From the NCBI GenBank assembly GCA_902729315.2, contig LR746265.1, positions 7,993,392 through 8,057,391 of the forward strand: 64,000 nt of DNA, given 5' to 3'. Under the pieces are notes generated by a model. It saw only the letters and a list, made by a program, of their open reading frames with translations, did no database searches and was not told where the DNA came from. The position numbers were made by a program, and so were the translations under genes. Shown here piece by piece: positions 26,045-38,931 of the stretch (within the stretch, counting starts at the first letter, position 1; each line of letters begins with the position of its first letter). This DNA comes from Spirodela intermedia (lineage: Eukaryota > Streptophyta > Magnoliopsida > Alismatales > Araceae).

Positions 26045-27780
26045 TAATAGGATTGACATAAGATGGGTTAGGGCGAATTCATTTGTAGAGCAAAAAGGAT
26101 AAATGTTAACAAATGGGTAAAGATCAGATTTACCATATTAATATTTATGGGTGTAATTATAAGACGAATTTCCGAAAATAGGCCATTATTTTACAGGGTA
26201 TCAGAACGGCAGAACCAATCTCTTATCATGAGAGTTTTTTTAAAAATATAAACCATTTTATTTATTAAGCTTTTAATGATTTATTAATTTAAGAAAATGG
26301 CCCATGTGGAGAATTTTTAAGAAAATTCTGCCTTATATTTTTATTAAAGACTTAGAAAAAATAACTTTCAGAAGAAGGGTAAATATGTCCCTGGGTTATT
26401 TATGTGGGTTTCCAAAGAAAGCCTCTTTTTGGAAATAATGAAGGGGCGGGTAGTGAGGAAACTGTGGGTGAAGCCGATTTCGAAGTAGGGGCGTGAGAGC
26501 TGTGGTTGCAGAGGAAGGGGCTGCAATGCAAAGAAAAGATCCACCAGGGGGCTGCGCATAATATGAAACATCCAGGCACCCATGGCGGCGGAGAGGTCAT
26601 TTTGAAAGTGCAACATTTAACAAAAGTCCCCATGATTTATTTTATTTACATTCATCAGAGGAAGGTATGAACACATAGTTTAATCCAATGAATATTTTTA
26701 TTTATTGGACAGGAAGCAACTTCTTTTTTTGGGCATAATCCTCTCTAGGACCAGAGCTCATGATCTTCCCACAAAAAGAAAAAAAAAACATACTTGGAAA
26801 AGCTATTTCTGACCACAAGCTACAGCAACCAGCTGGACATGAAGCACCGTGGAAATCCTGGGCCATCTCCTGCATGCGGCTTGCTCTACTTTGAAAGTCT
26901 TATTGTCTTGCCTAGGCAGTGCTTACTCGAGGGAAATAATGCTCCAAGCCTACCAAGAGTCTTCTAACGAACAATATTCATTCAACGCTTGAATCATTGA
27001 ATAGAAGAATACCGGGGGAAAGGGGATGGATATATGGAGCCGCCCACCCACCAACGCTTTCATGGAAGCAAAGAAGCAAGTAAGAATTGCATGGAGAACA
27101 CAAAGAGAGGAGAGGTAACCCAAACGTGATCATAGGTCCTCCTCCTGAGTTGATAGTGGGGACAGGCCCGGAGCTCGTGGTACCACCCTTCCCTCTGCCA
27201 CCCATGCCTCACTCTTCTTCTTGATGACCTCTCTCTCTCTAGAGGGCCTTCTGAAGCCCCTTCAGCTTCAGAATCACTGATGATCTAGAGTCAACAGTTG
27301 CGTCCATGTGGCACCACCTCCTCACCCAGCTCCACTTGTGGCACCTTGGCTAGGCAGCTAAGCTGCTGGCATGATCCCACTAGAGAATTTGGCGTTACAT
27401 AGGTGTTGAGGCCTTATTATCAGGGCCCCAGCCATGCGAAAGGTGATCCTCTGAGAGTTATGCTGACCCTACAAAAGGGAATATGGCCAGGTCGAGCTTG
27501 GTCATTGAAAGTGGTCGGGAGGACCAAGACTTGGCAGAAGTGGATTGTCTTGAGGACAATAGTATGATGGATCCTGCCGTTGAGCAGAATCATACTGACC
27601 AATTCAGTAATGGTTTTTACCTTAACTTCGAGAGGAGCTGGGAGATTGATTGTCCATCTCATATCAGCTATACGCCATATCTTGCATGACTGAGGTGTTA
27701 TCCCTTCTTTCATGTCCCCACTTCTTCTCCATCCTTCCTACCATTCTTGTACCATTCATAAGAGTCCAATTGAAATTACA
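26045..27780. other. Intergenic DNA, no gene recognised
   Basis: AT-rich from 26045 to about 26400, then mixed composition. Short open frames occur on both strands, but none has a recognisable family or plausible exon structure. The right end (to 27840) may be the tail of an LTR, because a primer-binding-site-like sequence follows it. Confidence 0.5.
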
Positions 27781-27833
27781 TGCAAGTATTTTATGAATGA
27801 ATTCTTATTTCTCCCTCCTACCACCTTAGGGCA

Positions 27834-28075
27834 CCCATCATTATTGGTATTAGAGCATCAACTACAAATTCATGGGGCCCAAACCCATTAATCTAAAACT
27901 CAAGATCCAAGAGAAGTAGCTCAAGGTGGTTTGTCACGCCCTCCTCAAGGATCAGTTTGAGAGGCTGAAATTTTACAAGAGCTTCAAAACGATTATGCAG
28001 AAATCCATAAGCAGCTAGGAACCATGTCTCAAATCATGCAAGAGAAGACAAGTAAATAAATCAATCATAGAGCCG
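27834..28075 (+). mobile_element. Decayed LTR retrotransposon: LTR end, tRNA-iMet primer site, gag start
   Basis: A sequence ending CCCATCA (27840) is followed four bases later by TGGTATTAGAGC (27845-27856). This differs by one base from the plant initiator-Met primer binding site TGGTATCAGAGC. About 115 bases further an open stretch encodes EILQELQNDYAEIHKQLG and more up to a stop at about 28056. It resembles the coiled N-terminus of Ty3/gypsy gag. No LTR start, pol or second LTR was identified, so this is a fragment. Confidence 0.5.
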
Positions 28076-30900
28076 ACCAAGCCAAGGATAAACTCTTTCA
28101 AGAGTTGCATGTCTGGGCAGCCTAGACCTCATCCAAAGGCACAATATTAATATTGCAGCAGATTTCTTATGATGTGAAGTATTATTATTTCAAATTAAGT
28201 TGTTTATATGAGTATTAAATTATTCTTTTTGTAGATTCAAGTTATACTTCTAATATTTATATGACTCTTAATTTCATTCATATACTTAATATCAAACTTT
28301 TCAATAAATAAATAAATCTACCTTACATTACATAAAAGATAGATTGACTTATGGGCTCTCATGAGGATAAGATAAATAAAAAATTAAGATTAATACAATT
28401 ACACGAGTCTTACAATCAAGAAAGATGCCATCCATTCTAGGATCTTTTAAGGACATTTGTTCTAACAGATTGCAACTCCAAATGTGTTTCTTGAAAAATT
28501 TGAAAAAATATTTGTTAACAACTATAAGGTTGGAACAAACATAATCTAAATAAACATCATCTCTATAAAGTACAATATAGAGTAAACATCAAGGAATACA
28601 TTATGACAATGTCTTCACTTATGTTAAAACTAAAGACATTAAAATTATAATTCTTGGAAGAATTATTCATTTATTTTTTTATTTTTATAAAATTTAGTCG
28701 ATTTAATGTAAATTATAATTATAAAATGAAAAATATAATCCTTTAATGAGCTCATATAATATTGCAGACAACAAAAGAAAATTGTAGCAAGATAGATGTG
28801 TAAGCGTTCATTTGTATGAGATCTCTAAATATAAAATCACATTAAAAAAAACCAATCGATTACATCAAGTAGCAAATTACACAAAAAGTAAAATAAAAAA
28901 CTTACTTTTAAAAAAATATGGGAAAAATATAAAGAAAGATTACATCAAGTATCAAATTTAATATACACAAAGACCAACTTTTAATAGTTATTTATTCATA
29001 CATCACTTTAACTTTTCTACTTTTTGACACCTAAAGACTTTGAGTTAACATATACATAAGTGTGTCTATATAGAGTTGTCTCTAATGTCAAAAGTTACTT
29101 GATGATAAAAGATACATCTATACTTCACGAGTGACAATAATATGTTGAAATAAAGTCAGTATGAACTTTTAGATTATTATTAAAAATTGATTGCTATTTG
29201 GATTTGAATAAGTCATGTTGTAAGTTTAGACATAATTTGGTTTATATTTCTAATTTAAATAAATTTATTTATTCTTATCTATTTATAAATGAAAAGTTTA
29301 GTGTCTCTAAAATTTAAATTGAATTAGTAATTATTTTATTAAGTTACGATAAACAATATACCTATGTAATTGTCTCTTCTAATGAAATATTACAAATAAA
29401 TTCAACTAGTATGAAAATTAACTAATGATAATTTTACATTATTATGACACTAAGTTGAGCCATATAGATCTAGAAGATATTTCAAGAAATTCCTAACTTA
29501 CTTGATCATTAGGGTTTTGATTAATGTGCCAATTGTATCAAGGAAAACCAAATAAATACCGAGATAATTTGTCAATTGAGTTTCATGACTTTTTGAAATA
29601 ATTAATAAAATTTTATTACATTGACAGACAATTATTCGTAATATGGTTAGTTATTTATTATCCAATAAAAGTTTCAATCTCTAGATATGTTCAATAATAT
29701 TAGAATTGATTATCAACTCAAGAAAGAAATTTAAACAATTATATCAAATCATAGTGGTGAGTATTATAATAAATATAATGGATCAAGTGAACAACATATA
29801 ATGTCTATCACTAAATTTTAAGAAAAGTGTGATATCTTTTTTACATTATATGATATCTAAATCTCTTAATATGAAAGGTGTTGACGAGTCATGAAATTGA
29901 ATACCCAAGGATATAATAGATCTAATAAGGAAATATGATTAATCAAACTATCATTCCAAAAAACTTCTAAAGATAAACATTGAAAGAGTAAGTTTATTTG
30001 CTATATAATTTTCAAACTAAATCAACTATCACAACCTATTATGGGCTTTGAACAAACATAAAGTCTAATTAAAATATTTACACATTTATAATTATCTGAC
30101 AAAGACAAAACTTTACATGCCTAATAAAAATAAACTTCACTCTAAAATTATTAGTTGTTATTTTGAAAGTTCAAGGGATTATAAATTTTATGATCCTATT
30201 TCTAAGGTTATTTTCAAGATGAAAAATGATTGGCTCTTTAAAAGTGTTGAATTAGTAAGGGGAGATAATAATAGAAAATTGTGTTTGTTAAAAAATTGAT
30301 GGGGGTTGTATGTGAAACTTTCTTTTTTCCCTCCTCTTTCTCATCGTGGGATGAAAGTTAGAGGAAACTGGATGGCTGTTTTTGGAAAGAGAATGGGTGG
30401 TGCTATAATGGATTGAGGTCCCAAAGGTGATTCTGGAAGGCAACAAACAATTACAAATAATAGAAAAAGGGGAAATCCATTAAAGATGAAGAGCAAGAAA
30501 TGAGGAGCCACTTGGATGTCAAAAGAAAAAAAACATAGGGAGCATTGACTAATAACCTTCACACATTTTGATGTGGGGAAGAATAAAATAATTTGACTAA
30601 TTCTAAACTCTCTCACATTAGGACTATGAGTCTTTAGGAAGTAATTGAGACATGTCCAAGTAGTTTCTCATATGACTTGAAATGAATTGAATCGATACAA
30701 TTGAATAACTACCTAGGATTAAGGCACTCCACTCATTGTAAATTGATTAATTGAAATTTAAAAGATTATTATAGCACTCTCTATCAACTTTTAACAAAAA
30801 ATGAACCTATCTCATAATAGTAAAGGATTAACACACTTTAAAAAACAAGATATTAAATAAACAAATGATTATTACAAAAAGAAATAGGGTTCAAAGATTA
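28076..30900. other. AT-rich intergenic DNA
   Basis: Strongly AT-rich sequence with no long open frame, no recognisable protein similarity and no clear terminal repeats. It is probably decayed repeat DNA. Confidence 0.5.
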
Positions 30901-30939
30901 TCATGATATGAAAAGTGACAATTGTGGAGTTAATAGCAC

Positions 30940-32000
30940 ATGTCTAAGTTGGATCCCTAATTGTTGACTATTTATAGGGGCATTGACCATTAGAATATTG
31001 ACCATTGACTTGAGAATGATGAGAAAGTTTAGTGGTTCAATGAGACAAACCTTAGAATATGACAATTTGTAGGTCAGCTCAAGTTTGGCAGAGCCGAGCT
31101 GATTTCGATTTGACAAACCTTAACCTATTTAGGTTTAACAATTTGCTGGGTGACAAATCAATAGAGATTTAACACTAAATCAATGAGAGGGTGGGCTTTT
31201 CGGTTCTTATTAACATTCTTTTCCAGCCCTGATCTTCCCACCTCCGGTCACATGAGCTTTCAAGAGCCCAGTCCAATAAAACAAGGGTTAAACAAAACAA
31301 CAAAGCAGGCAAAGTAGTAGAATGCTAGTTTTGGTGACAATATGCTAGTGGTGGCACATGTGGCAATGGCACAATGACAACAATGGAGAGTGCAATGATG
31401 TGAGGCAAAAACAATTGTACAAGTTGTGCCCTAATCATTGTTGGTAGTGTGGCAACAATGAGTTCAAACAATGAATGGTGGCAAGTGGCAGACGAAGGGC
31501 ATTAGATAATAAATGGAAGACACTACATGGTAGATGACATCAATGGGTAATAAACAATGTTGGTGGATTGTGGACATGATAATAACAACAAGCAGTGGAT
31601 GGATAATAGTGGTCATAGCCTTTTTACCTCATAAACACTTCATAGCCTTTCTCTCATAAAACGATGGTGGTTGGGTCTCATAGCCTCTCACTCATAGAGT
31701 GAACAAACAGGTAAATGTTCAAAATCAAAACGATTCTTCTCTGCTTCGTCAAGGGGTAGAAAAGGTTATTTATAACCTCTATGACACACCTGATTAGAGG
31801 AATCCACAATGACTAAATAATAAGAAATATCATCCCTTAATCAGCCTTGGATGAGGCATGGGTGATGTGGACACTGATCCTGCTTCTTTGGTCCTCATTA
31901 CTTCTTCTCCACGTTGGTTCAGGAAAATTTCTCATACATAAGCCTCCTCTAGAGTTTGGATCCTGTGTATGTAAATCCACAAAGATTGGTGAAGATCAAC
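30940..32000 (-). repeat. Degenerate LTR-like repeat, copy 1 of a third family
   Basis: Its blocks occur in the same order at 41240-42110: a TTTGGCAGAGC segment, a long GTGGCAATGG-rich block, a TTATAACCTC segment (31770; TATA-like on the minus strand) and a GATGAGG/GATGATG plus GGTCC/GGCCC segment. The layout of TATA followed by a low-complexity GC-richer leader on the minus strand suggests an LTR. Termini and target duplications could not be defined. Confidence 0.35.
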
Positions 32001-32166
32001 ACCCAAAAGCTGCAATCTTAGATAAACACATGATGATTTGGTAGTTTTTCTCTTCTCACATTCTACATGGAGAGATGAGCCAAGGTTGGAGCCATGGTTG
32101 ATGTTAGTTCGATAGATTGCATGGATCCATGTTCTAAGACTAGAGATGAGATAGGAATAAAGGGGG

Positions 32167-32189
32167 GAGAGAGAGAGAGAGAGAGAGAG
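32167..32189. repeat. (GA)n microsatellite
   Basis: An uninterrupted GA tract of about 23 bases in intergenic DNA downstream of the PMD gene. No other feature is attached. Confidence 0.85.
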
Positions 32190-32663
32190 TAAAGACCATT
32201 ACAAATGGGATTGTTGGAATGGCAAAAGGTAGGGGGATCTCTCTAAAAAAGAGGTGAGTTTGGGCATTCAAAGACCCTCATTTTAAAGGAAAATTTCAGA
32301 TTACCTAAACTATTTTTTTATAAGGGTTGGAGAACTATCCAATCACAAAGTTTTTTTTTAAAATGCAATAAACGAGAAAAGAAGTGTAATTCCTCCATAT
32401 TTACCCTCCAAATAACATGGAATACACAAAACACTCCAATCTATAAATCTCACATGTGCTCAGTTCATGATCCTCCCTAGTTCCCAAGCAGAAAGACTGG
32501 ATTCTTTTTTCCTTTTTGCATCGAAATTACATGAAAAAAATATGACGGTGAGGGTACAAAATATCCTTGTATTATTTGAAGATTTATTAATTTCATGCTG
32601 GTAATGACTGATTACTAATCCACAACATTGACACTTTCTTCCAGAGATCATTTGGAGATGTAC

Positions 32664-32747
32664 CTGAGAAAGACGTTCAAAGAACTCTGCTTCAGTCATG
32701 GAATCAACATAGCTGCCCCAGAAATGGCGATTCCTTATCAGAGGAAA
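32664..32747 (-). CDS. Possible 3' exon of the PMD gene
   Basis: On the minus strand an 84-base open stretch is bounded by ATCTTCAG before and GTACATC after. It encodes 28 residues containing FWGSYVDSMTEAEFFERL. A GT at 32920-32921, after codon GAT of the PMD reading frame, would splice to it in phase, removing a 172-base intron and the stop at 32910. No family member is known to me with this tail, so the simpler reading is that the PMD protein ends at 32910. Confidence 0.25.
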
Positions 32748-32909
32748 CTGAAGATCGCAGCTTCAAGTTCACCATTTTCATGCTGATGCTGCTTCTCCTT
32801 CCCTTCCCACCAGCTAAAATCATAAAAAGCAGCCACCTTACTCCAAGGCCATGGGGAGGGAAGAGCCTCCAAAAGTGAAGCCCCTCCTCCAGGCCGACGA
32901 CCCTGGAAG

Positions 32910-34412
32910 TCACCGGTTCACATCGAAGAGCTCCTCCTGCTTCATCTGCCATAGCCGCTTCTGCTGAAACAGAGCACTCCTCCAAGCTTCACTGCGGGCC
33001 ACAGCGCAGTGCCTCTGCCAGTCGTAGAACCTGCGGGTAACGTCGGATTCCAGCAATCTGGGAGGAGCGTAGACCTCGAGTTCCTCCATGGCGCCACCAT
33101 CGTAGGTCTTCCACGCGAGCTCCCATGTCGTGTCAGTGCGGGGGAGGCGGCCGGGGAGGTCCTGGTCCAACCCGAACTGCATGGCCACCCGCTGGGGAGA
33201 ATAGGGTTCGATGCAGTCTAGCCCCACCAGCTCGCAGGGGCGGAGGAAGCGGGCGAAGAGGGAGATGCCGTCGCCATCGTCCATGGCGGGGCCGCTGCCG
33301 ACGACGGCCCACTCGCCACCGTCCTTGTAGAAGGAGGGGTGGCCCCAGTCGTCGAGGTTGGTGGTGTAGGGCCGCCACTGGAACTCATCCGGTGACTCGA
33401 GTACCGACCGGACGAGGGTGAGCTTCGACTTCTGGTCCAGGCAGTGCCAGCGGGCGGCGCGGGGCTCGTCCCAGTGGAGAAAATGGGGGCGCTGCTCCGG
33501 CCGCAGGGAGATGAACCGCTCCCACACCCACAGCTGCAGCACCTGCAACGGCGCCCACGACACTGCGGGGCCGGTGGCGGCGCCGCTGACAGCGTGCTGC
33601 TTGAGCTCCCTCAGGTCGCGGTATATGGCAGCTAGGACCGCCGGAGCGAGGGCAACCTTCCTCCCCTGCGCCAACCTCACGGCAATTGGGAAGACCCGCC
33701 GCGCGACGGTGTCGTAGGGCCGGGAAGGGAAGACGTACCTCGACAGCCACAGCGAGAGGAACGCCAGATGCTCGGCCTGGTCCCCCGCGGCGCCGCCGGT
33801 CGCCCCCGCCATGTAGAAGTTCATCCAGTCGTAGTGGAAGGCCTTCTTGGCGCTTCTCCGGCGGAAGCCCTTGTGCTCCTCCACCATCTTCCCGAGGATC
33901 TCCTCCTCGTCTCTGCTCAGAGCTCCCACCCTCACAGGCTCCCCCTGAACGGGGAACCCCCCGAGGACCGTCACGTCCTCCAAGGTGAGGGTCACCTCCC
34001 CCCACGGCAGCACGAAGGTGCTGGTCTCCGGGCACCAACACTCCAGCAGAGCGAAGATGGCGGCGCTATCCCTGCGGATCCCACAGACGGAGGCCATGAT
34101 CGCGTCGTAGATCCTCGCCTTCTTCCACAGGTTGCGGTAGATCGGTTTGAGCTTCTCCACCCACTGGCCCCATTTCGCCTGCGGCAGCCGCCACCCGCGG
34201 AAGAGGACCTTAGGAGGCCATTCGAGGAGGAGTTCCTGGGAGAGGATCTCCCGCAAAAGGGGGACGAACGGCACCGCCGCCGCCTCGTACAAGGAGGTGG
34301 CCCGCGGTCGGAGGAAGCGACCGCTGCGGCGGACGATGGCGCCGTCGCCGGAGAGGGTGACCAGCATCTCCACCTCCTCTTCTTCTTCGACTAGGGTTCC
34401 CCCCCGAGACAT
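32910..34412 (-). CDS. Plant mobile domain (PMD, aminotransferase-like) protein, single exon
   Basis: The ORF is 500 codons with no intron and is GC-rich. The N-terminus resembles Arabidopsis PMD proteins of the At1g50750/At1g51538 type: a WPPKVLFRGWRLPQAKW motif, then KKARIYDAIMASV. The PMD hallmark follows: CWCPETSTFVLPWGEVTLTL and EDVTVLGGFPVQG (about residues 123-155). Then come HLAFLSLWLSRYVFP, ALAPAVLAAIYRDL, LQLWVWERF and RVAMQFGLDQDLPG. PMD genes include MAIN and MAIL1, which act in silencing and genome stability; others are uncharacterised, and the domain also occurs in transposons. The start is the ATG at 34412. The frame extends upstream only to a GTG at 34451, not a normal plant start. 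The frame is intact, and no element termini flank it, so it is probably a host gene. The molecular activity is unknown. Confidence 0.85.
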   Translation of the reverse strand: MSRGGTLVEEEEEVEMLVTLSGDGAIVRRSGRFLRPRATSLYEAAAVPFVPLLREILSQELLLEWPPKVLFRGWRLPQAKWGQWVEKLKPIYRNLWKKARIYDAIMASVCGIRRDSAAIFALLECWCPETSTFVLPWGEVTLTLEDVTVLGGFPVQGEPVRVGALSRDEEEILGKMVEEHKGFRRRSAKKAFHYDWMNFYMAGATGGAAGDQAEHLAFLSLWLSRYVFPSRPYDTVARRVFPIAVRLAQGRKVALAPAVLAAIYRDLRELKQHAVSGAATGPAVSWAPLQVLQLWVWERFISLRPEQRPHFLHWDEPRAARWHCLDQKSKLTLVRSVLESPDEFQWRPYTTNLDDWGHPSFYKDGGEWAVVGSGPAMDDGDGISLFARFLRPCELVGLDCIEPYSPQRVAMQFGLDQDLPGRLPRTDTTWELAWKTYDGGAMEELEVYAPPRLLESDVTRRFYDWQRHCAVARSEAWRSALFQQKRLWQMKQEELFDVNR

Positions 34413-34837
34413 CCCTCGGCGGTAGGGGACAATGCGCGGGCAGGCCGCCACCGCCGCTGCAGCTCACGGCGGCGAGGGGAGAAGGGAACGGCGAGCAGCA
34501 GGGGAGGGGCCAGATCCAGCGGAGCGGCACGGCGGTGCCACCATCTCCGAGCAAAATCCTCGCCGGCGGCGGCGGCGGCGGCGACGGTGGCCGCTATCTC
34601 CCAGAGCCGCCGGCCTAGGGTTTTGGCCAGAGTCGAGATCAACCAAGCCCAGGCGATGCTGACAAGGCAGAGAGAGGAGCCAGAGAGACCGGCGGAGGCC
34701 ACCTTCTCTACGCCACTGCCTTCTAACGGACGGCGATGATGGAAACCCCGAACCTCCTGCGTGATACCAGTTAACAGCCGAAACTCATCTTCGGTTCCAC
34801 GAGGGCGTGAGATCTGAAACCCTACTTCCCGGGTCAT
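34413..34837 (-). promoter_or_regulatory. PMD gene leader with a long overlapping upstream ORF
   Basis: A 148-codon ORF starts at an ATG at 34837 and ends at 34391, overlapping the PMD ATG by 22 bases in another frame. Its product is Arg- and Ala-rich and resembles no family I know. It includes a GCC-type triplet run (34561-34585). If the transcript starts upstream of 34837, this ORF would impede initiation at the PMD ATG unless scanning is leaky. The transcription start may instead lie downstream of it. Confidence 0.4.
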
Positions 34838-35527
34838 TATACCATTTATTTCCTCATATACCCGTCTTATGAGCTTCTCACCAAAAGTTTTTCCAGCTTA
34901 ATTTTTCAATGTCATTTGCATGGGATTTAATCTTAAATCTTACACTTACGAGCCTCCTACCTTAAGTTTTTGGGCTTATTTTCCACCATTAATTTTTGCA
35001 TGGAACATGTAGAGCCATTTCCCTCATATTTTTTAAGTTTATTTTTCATCATAAATCGCCACTTTCCCATGAAACTTCATAGCCGATTGTATTTCATTGA
35101 CCAGAAAAATGGGAAATATAATAATTACTAAGTTTAGCCACACCAATTGAAGAATAAATGTATTTATTCCCATTGAGATTTGATTCCAATTATGGGTATG
35201 TTTTTGGCTACTCAATCATACTCACATTCATTCTTTGAAAGTGAAAATTTCTATTATGTTATGTTTAATAAGCTTTTGGCATACTATATCGAAGCATTCC
35301 AAATCTCTAACGTCAATAGGGAAAGTGCAGCCTTCTCTAGTGAAGTTCCCAATTTTTGCAGTCCCCTGAATTTATAATATGATTTCCTAATTTTAAAAGC
35401 ATGCTAGTATCATGTAAATTAATTTCAAGTCTTGCTAGCCCAACCTCAAGTCTCTAAATGAAGTTAGGCTCAGGCCCAGCCTAACATTATCTCTCTTTGT
35501 GCTTTGAAGAAATCATTTATAATCCTC

Positions 35528-35560
<33 letters not shown>

Positions 35561-38500
35561 ATTGAAACTATAAAGCTAAGTTTAAAATAAGAAGGGGGTA
35601 AATTGGGGTTTTTGAGATTTATATCAATTTTTTGATTTAAGGAGTGCTAATGTACATGTAAGAATAGATGTCTCAATGGATGTGACAATGTATTGTGATA
35701 AGATTTATCAACTTCCTCTCACCAAGAACACAGATTTTTGTACTAACTTGTCTTTCATCTGGCTACTTCCAATTCTAGAGGAAACTTCCTTCTAGTATTA
35801 CTAATTCCTTTAGAAATTACATTTTGATATTCACAAACTCAGTCACTCAAGTACCTTGAGTTTCTCTCCTCATAGATTAAATCATTTTTGAGTCAAATAT
35901 AGATACCAACACCTAATGCTTTCACCGAACAAGCACTCTCCTCACCTCCTAATTACCTTAGGACTTAATAGAGAATAGGAACTGTGATGGTACAGTTGAT
36001 CATTTGGTCAAAAACAATCATAGAAGATAATACAACATTTTCATGTGTTGTTAATGTGTATGACAAAAAAGAGCTTGATTCTATGACTTGAATTTTTTTG
36101 TGTTCAATTATTTTTTGATTTTAAAATCTTCTCTCATAAGTAAGTCTTTGTCCTTTAACAATTTCTTAAATTTACGAAGTTAACCTTTGTCCATGCAAGT
36201 AGTTGCCTTGTTGTCATTGAGATGTTCTATTGGAAATTGAAATATCTCATTCATTTTCTTGTTTTCTTGATGACTTAATCTACATGACAAATCAGGAAAC
36301 TTATCTATCATCACTTCAAAATGTTAAATACTATGTAATATACTTAGATAAGGATATAATTTAAGTTAAAATATTTAGAATGATTCGCTTGAATTTATAC
36401 CTATTTAAGTATATATTGATCATTTTTATGAAAATGATTCTTCAATTGAGATTCTTTTATGTTCAAGTATTCTTATAGTAAGGAATTACTCAATATCAAT
36501 ATTTTGAATTTGAGTGTAAGTAATAAGATCACATAATTAATAGAAAAACTCCTAATGTTGAATACATTAAGTATTTGAGACACACACGTGACATATATAA
36601 TAAATATTAATATTTAATTATTAATTATCAATAAATTTTAACTTATTGTTATAAAAACTAACATCAACATCTCTTTGTCTTGTCATATGTACTTGTCTAG
36701 AAGATAGAGGCTACTATTTGGTGGTGAGAAAGGAGAGGAAGGAGGTTATTGGAGTGGTCAATTCATCATTGCCTCCATCTATGCTACTACTACTGTTGTT
36801 ACTTGTGGATCAAGTTGGGATGTGGAAAAGGAAGATTTTTTAACATAGTAGTAATACGAACAATAACAAGATCTATGACTTGAATCCACAAACTTCCAAT
36901 CTTGGAGAAGAAATCAGCATCGGAATTCATAGATTTAGAGTCTTCAACCCTTGAATCCACAAGGGGGTGCTTGAAGCCACAAGTAAGATGGACGGTTCTC
37001 ATAGTGGATAAAACAAATTTGACTCAAAAGTTGTCGTTAGGTTACAATGAAGACCTTTATATAGGCCTAGAAAGGAAATGAGGCACCCCAAAAAGAAGGA
37101 TCTTGAACATATCATGAGGATAGTCTAATTGACTCTAAAATGACCTAAAACAAACTTTAAAAAAATTAGGATCTTGAACAAATCCTTTGGACGACTTTGT
37201 CTAAATTTGAGCTAACTTGAAATAGACTATGTCATGTAAGGATTTTGAACAATTTTTAACTCCCTTCTAGAAAGAAAGAGACATAAAGTAAAGAATAAAA
37301 GATTCCTTTCGTACCTCCAAGCCATTAGTGACATATTTGGGCTCTTTTTCTGCACTCTTCACTTTAGGGCCCAAATTCAAGATAATTGTGCCCAAATTCA
37401 AAGTTAGAGCTTTAGCTTGTGCCTCAGGATACATCATTCCTCAATTAGGCCCAAAGATCATGCCCTAATAGGTTTGCTTTTTGTCTCATGTTCTCATTTC
37501 AAATTGATTGCATTCTTCTATCTAATTCTATCTATCATAGGATTGTTTTTGTTTAGTCTCATACTATTCCCAATGATCCACTTTCCTTTTTGTCAATTGT
37601 GAGAGAAATTCATGTTTATTCTTATGCTTTTGGAAAGGTTTCGCCCCCCCTCTCTCTCTCTCTCACACACACCCTCTCTCATTTCTATGTCTTAAAGCAT
37701 GATCATGAATTTCACAAGAGATATGATTGTTTTGCCAAATAAATATGAACTCATATCATAACCCTTTGATCATTAAATATTCGTGTCAAATTCTCTTTAT
37801 AATTATCTTTGTCTTCTTTCTCTTTGTTAGTTTTATTAGCACCAATAAATTCAAGAACCTACCACAAATTCTCTAAGCCTATCAATCAAATTTCAATTGA
37901 CTGATTCCTAATTTTTTGGGAGTGTGGGATGATTTTTATGAAGAATCATTGCTCTTAGGAAATCTAGAAACACTTAAGTTAAAGGTGGAGATCACCTTCC
38001 TTTCTTGAAGAGGCATCATTTGCTAGTGGAAAATTTCATCCACATTGATGTCATGTTGAAGCAAAAAGCATCCTACAACTTTTGATTACTTGATTTGATT
38101 TCCTCTTTTAAGTGGATGTCTTATTTGAATGGATTTGTAAGTTGAACAATTCTCTATATTACGTTTGATACTATACTTTGTAGGTGTTATATTGGCATCT
38201 TTTCACTATCATAATGAAGTGCTTTGGGGTGTTGATTCATGAATGAAAGCTTTTTTGTAAAGAAAGTTGTGAAGATGATTTTCCTTTAACTTTTGCCAAC
38301 ATTATATTGATGGATATATTAGGCATACTTGTTCCCATCAAAATCAATCAATATGAGAACAATAGAACCCTTTCTCGGTCATTCTAGTGGTTGACTTGAG
38401 TTCAAGCACAATGTATGAGTTAACTAGATGATAACACCACATATGCCTTTAATCTACAAAAGTTGCAAAAAGGAACAATAACATCAACTCTTAGATGTAG

Positions 38501-38685
38501 AGGAAATTAACCACTCCTTGAGCCCATCCTTGATTCAGTTCTTCCTTTCTTCTACCTCTTACATGCTTAAGCTACTGCATCCTCCTCTAGAACCTCTCTA
38601 TGTTGGAAGTAAATTTCATCCACTAGGGTGCCATCTTGAGGTTTTGAAGGCATGCTCTAACCTCCCTTAATTTGATCAGAGTCTA
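34838..38685. other. AT-rich intergenic DNA, no gene recognised
   Basis: A long gene-free stretch with simple CT tracts at 35528-35560 and 37647-37666. Small open frames such as 36799-37002 (minus) have no recognisable domain. Parts may be old repeats. I could not define termini. Confidence 0.5.
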
Positions 38686-38931
38686 CTAGTTAGGGACAAG
38701 TTCATGCATCTTGATTTGAAAGGAATTGGTGAAGTTATCTTTCCATGTTCTTGTGCCCAAGTTTGAATTAGGGTTATATAGGAAAGCTCATTATAAATTT
38801 TGGCAAATGAGATCATTATGAGTATATGTGAGCAAAATGAACTTTGGGTTAATGAGGAAATGTCATGGTGATCTTGATTTAGATTCTTAGAGACTTTTCC
38901 AATCTTGTTCTTGATCTCTTGTGGTGATGCT
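38686..38931. repeat. Duplicated segment, left part (partner 62470-62710)
   Basis: Matches 62470-62710 in the same orientation, with shared runs such as GAGTATATGTGAGCAAAAT and CTTGTGGTGATGCT. The duplication resumes after the solo LTR at about 40541 (CTAATTTATCATCTG) and again at 42125-42420. The LTR therefore interrupts one copy, and the right-hand copy shows the uninterrupted state. Confidence 0.75.

Noticed and set aside
34413-34451. PMD protein starting at 34451 (13 residues longer)
   Set aside because: That codon is GTG. The first in-frame ATG is at 34412, and plant nuclear genes rarely start at GTG.
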